Source: CAYRSS01 sp964426945 (GTDB lineage: Bacteria > Planctomycetota > Phycisphaerae > UBA1845). From it: DNA of 61,443 nt. The notes under the pieces are model-generated. The model saw only the letters and a program-made list of their open reading frames with translations. It had not been told where the DNA came from and did no database searches. Location of the stretch: positions 1 to 61,443 of the forward strand of contig CAYRSS010000022.1 in the NCBI GenBank assembly GCA_964426945.1. The letters run 5' to 3'. A program made the translations under genes and the position numbers. Below are positions 52,029 through 61,443 of the stretch, one piece after another. The stretch's first letter is position 1, and each line of letters opens with the position of its first letter.

Positions 52029-54253
52029 TGTCGCGAGCGATCACCCGAATTCAGAGCGAATCACAGAACGCGCCGGCGAAGTTCAGCGCCCCGGCCTTCC
52101 GCCGACTGCTGCGCATGATGTGGCTGTTCCGCGGCAAGTTCGTCCTGGGGCTGGTGTGCATTGTCGTGTACGCAGCGCTGCATACAGTGAGCATCGGCGC
52201 GGCTTTCCCGATCTTCAAGCTGATGCTCGAACAGGAGGGGCTGCAGGGCTGGGTCGAGCGATCGGTCGCCTCGCACCGCCTCGGCGGCGATCTCGCCCAG
52301 CCGGACACGCCGACGTCCACCACGGTCCGCCTGACCGGCGTCTCGGGCAGCGGGCCGCTGGCTGACCTTGGCGCCAAGCGGTTCGATACGGTCGGCGGCC
52401 CCGAGGGCGGACCGATCATCGCGTTTCTGCACGAGGTCGCGAGCGCGCCCGCCGGCGCGACGGTCCGGATTTCGCTGAAGCCCGCCGCGGAGCACGGCGG
52501 CGGCGCCTCCGCTCAGCACGCCACTCCGCTGCGCGACGCCGATCTGCGGCACACGATGATGCTCAAGGCAGCCGCGCTGGTCCCGGCGGGGGATACCGAA
52601 TCGAAGATCGCCGCGCTCAAGACGATCCTGCTCGGGCTCGTGCTCGTGGTCATCGCGACCAACATCTTCCGCTACCTGGGCGAGGTGCTGCTCTCAGCGA
52701 CGGTGCTGCACGCGATGCTTCTGCTGCGCGAGCAGCTCTATGACCGGGCTCTGCAGCTTCCGATGACGTGGTTCGCCGCGGAGCGCAGCAGCGACATGGT
52801 GTCGCGGTTCGTGACGGACATCCAGGAGATCCAGCGCGGGCTGATCGCGTTCGTCGGCAAGTTCCTGCGCGAGCCGATCGCGGCGGTCTTCCTGCTGGTG
52901 GCGGCGTTCTTCGTCGATTGGCGGATCACGCTGGTCCTGCTCGTGGTGGGCCCGCTCGCCGTGGGCGGTTTCTACTTGATAGGCCGCAAGGTCAAGAAGT
53001 TCAATCGCAGGCTGCTCGAGGGCTTCGGGATGATGATCGACGCCCTCACGACCAGCCTGCAGAACATCCGCACAGTCAAGGCGTACACCGCCGAGGCGCA
53101 GGAGGCAATGCGACTCGACTACGTCGACCGCAGCATGTTCCGCCAGCAACTCCGCCTCGCGAAGCTCCAGGCGATCACCACGCCGGTGATGGAAACCGTC
53201 GCCGTGATCGCCGGATCGATCCTTACGATCTGGTTCGCGGGGCGCGTCTTGGGTGGCGAGCTGTCGCTGGCGAAGTTCCTGACGCTGGGCGCCATGCTCT
53301 CGATGATGTTCGATCCGATCCGCAAGCTCTCCGACGTGTACGTGCGCGTGATGCGCTCGACAGCCGGGGCAGAGCGGATCTTCCACATCATTGACGCTCC
53401 GATCGAGCGCGACTTCTCCAGCGGCCACGAGGCCGTGGGCCCGCTGCGCGAGTCGATAACCTTCGAAAGCGTGCACTTCACCTACCCCGGCGCCGAGACC
53501 CCCGCGCTGCGCGACATCGACCTCACCATTCGGCACGGCGAAACAGTTGCGATGGTCGGCCCGAACGGCTGCGGCAAGACGACGCTGGTGAGCCTGATTC
53601 CCCGGTTCTTCGATCCGGGCGCGGGCGTGGTGCGATACGACGGGCGTGACCTGCGACAGGCCGACCTCACGCAGCTCCGGCGGCAGATCAGCCTCGTCAG
53701 CCAGGAAGCCGTGGTGTTCGGCGGCACGCCGCTGCAGAACATCGCCTACGGCGACGCGAACCCCGACGAGGCCAGAGCCCGCGACGCGGCCCGGCGGGCG
53801 AGGGCGATTGACTTCATCGAGCAGATCCCCGGCGGATTTTCCGCGGCGCTCGGCGAGCGCGGCACCACGCTCTCCGGCGGACAGCGGCAGCGGCTGGCCA
53901 TCGCGCGGGCGATCTACCGCGACGCACCGATGCTCATCTTCGACGAGGCGACGAGCCAGATCGACACCGAGAGCGAGCGTCACATCCAGGCGGCCCTGCG
54001 CGAGTTCGCCAAGGGCCGCACGGTGATCGTCATCGCCCACCGCCTCTCGACCATCCAATTCGCGGATCGCATCGTCGTGATGGACGCCGGCCGGATCGTC
54101 GACTCGGGGACGCACGCCGAGCTGCTGAAGCGATGCACCTTCTACCGGAATCTGTGCGAGACGCAGTTTCTCGGCGAAGGAAGTGAAAAGCCCGCTGCCG
54201 ACGACGCGGCGCCCGTGGGCGCCGAGGCCGGCGCGGACGACGGGGCCCCCTGA
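52028..54253 (+). CDS. ABC exporter (MsbA-like) with large extracytoplasmic insert
   Basis: A 741-aa half-transporter with fused membrane and ATPase domains. The first helix lies near residues 38-60 and the second near 196-218; about 130 residues between them are mostly Gly/Ala/Pro-rich and should lie outside the membrane, unlike the short loop in typical exporters. The nucleotide-binding domain has Walker A GPNGCGKT (511-518), LSGGQ (615-619), Walker B LIFDEATS (D639, E640) and the switch IAHRLSTI. Overall it resembles the MsbA/LipA type lipid or glycan exporters. An in-frame TTG lies 3 bp upstream, but ATG 52028 directly overlaps the preceding stop, as in translational coupling. Confidence 0.9.
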   Translation: MSRAITRIQSESQNAPAKFSAPAFRRLLRMMWLFRGKFVLGLVCIVVYAALHTVSIGAAFPIFKLMLEQEGLQGWVERSVASHRLGGDLAQPDTPTSTTVRLTGVSGSGPLADLGAKRFDTVGGPEGGPIIAFLHEVASAPAGATVRISLKPAAEHGGGASAQHATPLRDADLRHTMMLKAAALVPAGDTESKIAALKTILLGLVLVVIATNIFRYLGEVLLSATVLHAMLLLREQLYDRALQLPMTWFAAERSSDMVSRFVTDIQEIQRGLIAFVGKFLREPIAAVFLLVAAFFVDWRITLVLLVVGPLAVGGFYLIGRKVKKFNRRLLEGFGMMIDALTTSLQNIRTVKAYTAEAQEAMRLDYVDRSMFRQQLRLAKLQAITTPVMETVAVIAGSILTIWFAGRVLGGELSLAKFLTLGAMLSMMFDPIRKLSDVYVRVMRSTAGAERIFHIIDAPIERDFSSGHEAVGPLRESITFESVHFTYPGAETPALRDIDLTIRHGETVAMVGPNGCGKTTLVSLIPRFFDPGAGVVRYDGRDLRQADLTQLRRQISLVSQEAVVFGGTPLQNIAYGDANPDEARARDAARRARAIDFIEQIPGGFSAALGERGTTLSGGQRQRLAIARAIYRDAPMLIFDEATSQIDTESERHIQAALREFAKGRTVIVIAHRLSTIQFADRIVVMDAGRIVDSGTHAELLKRCTFYRNLCETQFLGEGSEKPAADDAAPVGAEAGADDGAP

Positions 54254-54261
54254 CTCCGGCG

Positions 54262-54792
<531 letters not shown>

Positions 54793-55351
54793 GGGGCTCC
54801 TCCGCGCGGCCGGCGCGACCGCTTGCGGGCGGCGAGGGTAGCGGCCCACCCGAATTCGGGCAAGCGCGCCGCCCATTCGGAGAACCCGCTGACCTCAATC
54901 TGCGCATAAACCATTATTCAATAAGCAGATGAGCTTGATCCGCGCCTCGATCAAAGCTGCGCTCCCGGCTTGGACAGATGCGGCGCTAACGATCCGCGGG
55001 AGGCTTGACCGGCTGGCCGCCAGAGCCGATGAAAAATCGCGTAATGCAGTTGCACTAGGGGCCATGGATCGCTACGCTGCCTCGACCACCTCGGCGGTTT
55101 TGGCGCTCCGGGGGGTTTCAGCGGGCGCAGCCGGCCGGGGAGGCGGTTGGCCGCGGTGCGGGCGGATTGCTATAGTCCGCCCCTCAGCGGTGACCGACGC
55201 GGCCGCAACAGGACTTGCGCCCGTACACCGTAGACAACCAGGCGGCAGGCTCGGCGGCGTGCGGCGCGGTACGCCGGGGGCTGGTTCCGCCGACATCCCT
55301 GACGATCCCGGGGCCACGGGGCCCGGGCCGCCATTGGAAGGAGAGACTTCG
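54793..55351. other. 559-bp divergent intergenic region before hppA
   Basis: Between apt (minus) and hppA (plus). A continuing open frame runs through it in the hppA frame from 54929, but it lacks a ribosome site, is rich in Arg, Gly and Pro, and is unlike pyrophosphatases. It holds a good promoter at 55147-55176 and a GC-rich inverted repeat just after it. An AT-rich patch near 54905-54930 (TTATTCAATAA) may be part of an apt regulatory region. Confidence 0.55.
55147..55176 (+). promoter_or_regulatory. Promoter candidate of hppA
   Basis: TTGGCC (55147-55152), an 18-bp spacer and TATAGT (55171-55176, five of six). It predicts a leader of about 170 nt before the TTG start. Confidence 0.5.
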
Positions 55352-58099
<2,748 letters not shown>

Positions 58100-58143
58100 G
58101 GCTCCCGCCGCAAACCGCGGCTCGTTCCATCGATTGCCCCGCA

Positions 58144-58178
58144 GGGCCGGCATCGCCAGATGCCGGCCCTGTTTCTTT
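58144..58178 (+). terminator. Rho-independent terminator after hppA
   Basis: A perfect 10-bp stem (58144-58153 with 58160-58169), 6-nt loop and TGTTTCTTT run, about 45 bp after the hppA stop. Confidence 0.9.
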
Positions 58179-58287
58179 GCGCAACCGTCCCGCCTCCCGC
58201 GGTTTATCCGGACCCTTCGCCGGCACGGGGTCTACCGCTTCTAACATGGCGGCGCGTCCGCAAGGGCCCCTGTTTTATCACAACTTA

Positions 58288-58316
58288 TTGAATCAGAGGT
58301 GGCATTCCTGTAGCAT
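58288..58316 (+). promoter_or_regulatory. Promoter of the Cys-rich surface-protein gene
   Basis: TTGAAT (58288-58293), a 17-bp spacer and TAGCAT (58311-58316). The same bases also fit a sigma-54-like GG-N10-GC pattern (TGGCATTCCTGTAGCA, 58300-58315), so the type of sigma factor is open. A transcript start near 58323 would place four hairpins in the leader. Confidence 0.5.
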
Positions 58317-58322
58317 CGAACG

Positions 58323-58526
58323 CATCGGGCCATTTACCGCCATCGGCGACGGTAGGTCGATGGCGGCCCGACGGGCGAAGCCGTCTGCGTGCCATCCAGC
58401 TCCCTTTGTCCCCCGCCGGGGACGTTCTTCGCGGGCGCGTCTGACCTGCTTCGACTGCGCAGAACTCGCCGACGTGCCAACGCCGGCGAGTTCGCATCGA
58501 GACACTCAATAGAGGGTGACGGATCT
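58323..58526 (+). promoter_or_regulatory. Structured 5' leader with four successive hairpins
   Basis: A leader of about 204 nt with: H1, a stem GGGCC/GGCCC (58327-58331 with 58365-58369) around GCCATCG/CGATGGC (58339-58345 with 58358-58364), with an alternative overlapping TACCG/CGGTA pairing; H2, GACGG/CCGTC (58370-58374 with 58381-58385, 6-nt loop GCGAAG); H3, GTCCCC/GGGGAC (58408-58413 with 58418-58423); H4, a perfect 10-bp stem (58462-58471 with 58484-58493). The ribosome site (AGAGGG) follows near 58511. The alternative pairing in H1 is consistent with a switch, but no known riboswitch consensus was recognised. Confidence 0.55.
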
Positions 58527-61443
58527 ATGGCCGCAAAAGGCACTTGGCTGCTTATCGCGTCGATTGCTGCGACCACGATCGCTTGGGGATCGTCCGCGGC
58601 GGTGGCAAGTCGCGACGCCCGGGCGCATCTCGCCGGCGTGGCGGCAGGCCAGATGGGGATCTCCGTGCCCCTCCTGCGCGGCACTGGTTGCGCGGTGGAT
58701 GAGGAATGCGATCCCGGCGCTATCTGTGAAAACGATGTCTGCACCTGCGTCGCGGAGTGTGACGGGTGCTCCGGGGCGGCGTGCCCGGCGGACGAGATCT
58801 GTGTCGACTTCGCCTGTTATGGATTCGGCGCGTGCTGCAGCCCTTCGGGCGATCCGGGGCGCGGCGACTGCGTCGTGACGAACCAGGCGGACTGCCAGTC
58901 CGGTGGTGGGCTCTATCTCGGTGACGGCACGGAGTGCACATCGGAGTCCCCCTGCACCGTCTGCGGCCCCTCGAATCCCGCGAGCTGCGACACGAATAAT
59001 GGCGGGCCGGGCTGCTCCGACGAGGCGTGCTGTTTCGCGGTATGCAGCATCGACCCCTACTGCTGCCTCGAACAGTGGGACGGCATCTGCGTCGGCGAGG
59101 CGGAGGACTACTGCGGCGCGCCGGGCGCCTGCTGCCTCGCATCGGAGGAGAATCGCGGCCTGATCGCGTGTGAACCGCGCTCGATCGGCTCGTGCCTCGC
59201 CGCCGGCGGCCTGTTTCATGGCGAAGGCGTCGACTGCGCGTCCGTCGACTGTGCTCGCGGCGGCGAGTTCTGCGAGTCGGCCGTCGCCCTGCCCAAGGAC
59301 AACCAGAGCCGTACGTTCGACGGAACCGAGGGCTGGTTCCGGTTCGAGGCCCTTGATGCGATGACCTTCGTGGACACCTGCGGCAGCGGGTTCGACACCC
59401 TGCTGGAGATCTACGACGCTTGCAGTGGCAATCTGATCGTCAGTAACGAGAACTGCCACCTGGGCCCAGGCGGCGCTAACGCCGACCCGACTGCGGCCTG
59501 CTACAGCGAAACGATGGACGTGACAGACTCGTGCACGTCTTTCGAGACGGAGTCCGGCCAGACCTATTTCATCCGGGTCTCCGAATTCGGCCCGCTGCGC
59601 GGCCCCATCGCATTGCAGTTCGCGCTCCGCGTGCGCTCGGGGCTCGGCCCGGTCGGCGCGTGCTGCTTCAACTTCGGCAAGGGCGGCGAGCAGACAGCCT
59701 GCGAGCCAACCAGCGAGGCGGCGTGCGTCGAGGAATTGGGTGGCCAGTGGATGGGCGCCGGCACCGAGTGCACCGGCAACGCCTGCGATCCGCGCCTCTG
59801 CGACACCGCTCCCTTCATCGACGGCCCGCTCCCGGTCACGCTCAGTGGTTCGACCGACGGACAGCCCATTTCGCCAGAGCCGCCTGCACTTGAGGCCTGC
59901 GGCACCTCGCACTCCGACCCAGGCGGCGAGGTCTGGTACCGCGTTCTGGGTACCGGCAACACGATGACCGCCACCACATGCAACCCGGGCACTGACTTTG
60001 ACACGAAACTGCATGTGTACTGTGCCACGTGCGACGAGCCCATCTGCGTCGCCGGCAACGACGACCAGGCCGGAGACTTTGTGGAAGCCTGCGACAGCCT
60101 GGATATCGATGATAATCGAGGCTCGACGGTCGAGTGGTGTTCGGTGCAGGATGCGCCGTATTACATCGTGGTGTTCGGCTTCGGCGGCGAGACGGGCGAC
60201 TTCGAGCTCACCGTATCCGAAGACGGAGACGAGTGTGACGACGCAGTCGACTGTCCGCTGATTCTCGAGCTCGTCGGGCCGTGCTGCACGGATTGCGGCT
60301 GCGAAGAGCTGACACCGACCGAATGCGAGCTGGCCGGCGGCACGTTCCTTGACGAGTTTCCGAACTGCGACGTCCTCGCCCCGCCGATCTACGGTACCAA
60401 CTTCGTCGGCGACGGCATCCCGGACAACGATCCGGTCGGCGCGTCGTACACGCTCAACATCCCCAACTCGTTCATCGTGAACGACGTGAACGTCTACCTC
60501 GAGATCGAGCACACATTCCAGGGAGACCTGGTCGCCGCGCTGGTGCACGGTGGAACCGCGGTCACGCTCTTCTCCAGGCCGGGTTCTGGATCCGGCGTCC
60601 CAGGTGGCTTCTGCCCGGGCGGCGGCGCATTGGGCTACTCGGCGGACGACTTCGGGTCGGCGGCTCAGCGGCTTGTGATTGATGACGAGGCCGCGGTTCC
60701 GCTCGACTGCTACGACGGACCCTCAACCGGAATCGACAACTACGCAGGCCCCGCCCGTCCCACGCTTCTGCTTTCGTCGTTCGACGGCATGGACGCTCAG
60801 GGCGATTGGACGCTTGTGATCTCCGACCGCCAGGCACTCGACACCGGTGGTGTCGTGTTCATGGGGCTGCAGTTCGGCAACAACCCGCTGTGCCCCGGCG
60901 ACGTCACGCCGCCCACGCTGGTGGGCTGCCCCGATCCCGGCCCGACCGAGCTGGAGTGCATGCAGCCGCCCCCGCCGCCGGTGGTGACGGCCACGGACAA
61001 CTGCGACGAGGACGTGGACGTGCTTCCTGCCTCCTCGATCGTCGGCGACACCTGCTACGCCGAGGTCCACCGAACGTGGACGGCGACTGACAACGCCGGC
61101 AACGAAGCCACCTGCGCGCAGAACTTCGTGATCCAGGACACGACCGGGCCGGCCATTACGTGCCTTGACCTGCCGATCGTCGTCACCTGCACCAGCCCCG
61201 ATGGCATTCCTTCGGACCAGGTAGACATCCCCACGCCGACGGCGATGGACGACTGCAACGACGTGGCGTTCATCGGCTCGACGGTGCCGGCGGTGTTCTC
61301 GCCAACGTGCGGCAATGATCCGCATCTCGTGACCTTCACGGCCAACGACACCTGCGGCAACTCCTCCAGTTGCCAGGTCGAGGTCCATGTGAAGGGCGCT
61401 CTCTGCTGCCCCGCTCTCGTCGACAGCGAACTCACCCTGATGT
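58527..61443 (+). CDS. Large Cys-rich secreted protein with GACC modules, P-domain and HYR-like region (cut by window end)
   Basis: At least 972 residues are in the window with no stop. The start ATG 58527 is preceded by AGAGGG and followed by a signal peptide (WLLIASIAATTIAWGSSAAVA). The N-terminal third is rich in Cys. A short module GACC...C...C......G..C...C is repeated, beginning at residues 101, 200, 377 and 584 (the last as GPCC); the same opening is used in the tails of the two large dockerin-type proteins. About residues 620-775 resemble a proprotein-convertase P-domain (VNDVNVYLEIEHTFQGDLVAALVHGG, and LLLSSFDGMDAQGDWTLVI). After it come HYR-like domains with TATDNCDEDVDV and WTATDNAGNEATC. 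It is exported and probably surface bound or adhesive; no catalytic site was recognised. Confidence 0.85.
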   Translation, partial: MAAKGTWLLIASIAATTIAWGSSAAVASRDARAHLAGVAAGQMGISVPLLRGTGCAVDEECDPGAICENDVCTCVAECDGCSGAACPADEICVDFACYGFGACCSPSGDPGRGDCVVTNQADCQSGGGLYLGDGTECTSESPCTVCGPSNPASCDTNNGGPGCSDEACCFAVCSIDPYCCLEQWDGICVGEAEDYCGAPGACCLASEENRGLIACEPRSIGSCLAAGGLFHGEGVDCASVDCARGGEFCESAVALPKDNQSRTFDGTEGWFRFEALDAMTFVDTCGSGFDTLLEIYDACSGNLIVSNENCHLGPGGANADPTAACYSETMDVTDSCTSFETESGQTYFIRVSEFGPLRGPIALQFALRVRSGLGPVGACCFNFGKGGEQTACEPTSEAACVEELGGQWMGAGTECTGNACDPRLCDTAPFIDGPLPVTLSGSTDGQPISPEPPALEACGTSHSDPGGEVWYRVLGTGNTMTATTCNPGTDFDTKLHVYCATCDEPICVAGNDDQAGDFVEACDSLDIDDNRGSTVEWCSVQDAPYYIVVFGFGGETGDFELTVSEDGDECDDAVDCPLILELVGPCCTDCGCEELTPTECELAGGTFLDEFPNCDVLAPPIYGTNFVGDGIPDNDPVGASYTLNIPNSFIVNDVNVYLEIEHTFQGDLVAALVHGGTAVTLFSRPGSGSGVPGGFCPGGGALGYSADDFGSAAQRLVIDDEAAVPLDCYDGPSTGIDNYAGPARPTLLLSSFDGMDAQGDWTLVISDRQALDTGGVVFMGLQFGNNPLCPGDVTPPTLVGCPDPGPTELECMQPPPPPVVTATDNCDEDVDVLPASSIVGDTCYAEVHRTWTATDNAGNEATCAQNFVIQDTTGPAITCLDLPIVVTCTSPDGIPSDQVDIPTPTAMDDCNDVAFIGSTVPAVFSPTCGNDPHLVTFTANDTCGNSSSCQVEVHVKGALCCPALVDSELTLM

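Noticed and set aside
54929..55351. Upstream extension of hppA from an ATG at 54929
   Set aside because: The extra 141 residues are Arg/Gly/Pro-rich, include the predicted promoter and lack a ribosome site; the TTG at 55352 has AAGGAG and a signal-like segment.
58300..58315. Sigma-54 promoter (GG-N10-GC)
   Set aside because: The related sequence at 43605 lacks the GG and both sites also fit TTGA-N17/18-TAGCAT or TAGCGT, so sigma-70-type is at least as likely; no sigma-54 activator site was seen.
58323..58400. Cyclic di-GMP (GEMM-type) riboswitch
   Set aside because: A GGTAG-like loop and a nearby GCGAAGCC segment first suggested it, but the order and the conserved core bases do not match.
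58506..60548. 680-codon minus-strand frame opposite the Cys-rich gene
   Set aside because: The plus strand has a start with ribosome site, signal peptide, ordered Cys modules and a P-domain; the minus frame has none of these.

Overview
The window is GC-rich, densely coded bacterial chromosome, most likely from a planctomycete of the Phycisphaerae or a close relative (inference). The evidence is the set of very large secreted proteins with DCNxNGxxDxCD calcium-type repeats and dockerin-like C-termini, a pseudopilin with an FTLIELLVVI N-terminus and an H-x-DGH tail, a PEP-CTERM protein, and KdsB, which implies an LPS-type envelope. No rRNA, tRNA, CRISPR array, IS element or phage gene was recognised. 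The many long antisense reading frames are by-products of high GC.

Layout. 1-4.4 kb (minus): ATP synthase operon atpZ-atpI-atpB-atpE-atpF-atpH-atpA, with atpA cut by the window start. It has a promoter at 4389-4417, a stable hairpin between atpE and atpF, and a 36-residue histidine-rich insert in AtpB. 4.7-15 kb (plus): asd, a 1372-aa secreted beta-helix protein, a small zinc-ribbon membrane protein, a threefold-repeat lipoprotein and ftsK. 15-18.8 kb (minus): a small accessory locus with a His-rich small exported protein, a pseudopilin and two homologous secreted proteins (one with a PEP-CTERM tail, one with a dockerin-like tail), then a nitroreductase. 19-26 kb (plus): a PafA-type phosphatase, photolyase and a giant MscS channel. 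26-30.4 kb (minus): GH31 glycosidase and terC. 30.6-33.3 kb (plus): a FlgI-like lipoprotein interrupted by HEAT-like repeats, with a tightly coupled secreted partner.

33.3-38.8 kb (minus): a probable operon kdsB-pyrG-(zinc ribbon)-gcvPB-lipoate ligase behind a near-consensus promoter. CTP synthase supplies the substrate of KdsB, and a lipoate ligase beside a glycine dehydrogenase subunit fits glycine cleavage. 39-43.3 kb (minus): a secreted subtilisin-like protease. 44-50.8 kb (plus): a 1775-aa DUF11-repeat surface protein ending in a textbook terminator, then a beta-propeller protein. 50.9-54.3 kb: a glycosyltransferase and an ABC exporter with 1-nt overlap. 54.3-58.1 kb: apt (minus) and a membrane pyrophosphatase (plus). 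58.5 kb to the end: a Cys-rich secreted protein, cut by the window end, behind a multi-hairpin leader.

Two themes stand out. The first is export: six secreted proteins carry C-terminal tails of two dockerin-like classes or a PEP-CTERM, and a Cys-rich GACC module is shared among three of the large ones. The second is a set of unusual architectures: the HEAT-interrupted FlgI homologue, the paralogous pair with different sorting tails, the His-rich AtpB and a divergent CTP synthase. The FlgI-like/partner pair (30.6-33.3 kb) and the 15-18 kb locus are the best candidates for undescribed systems.
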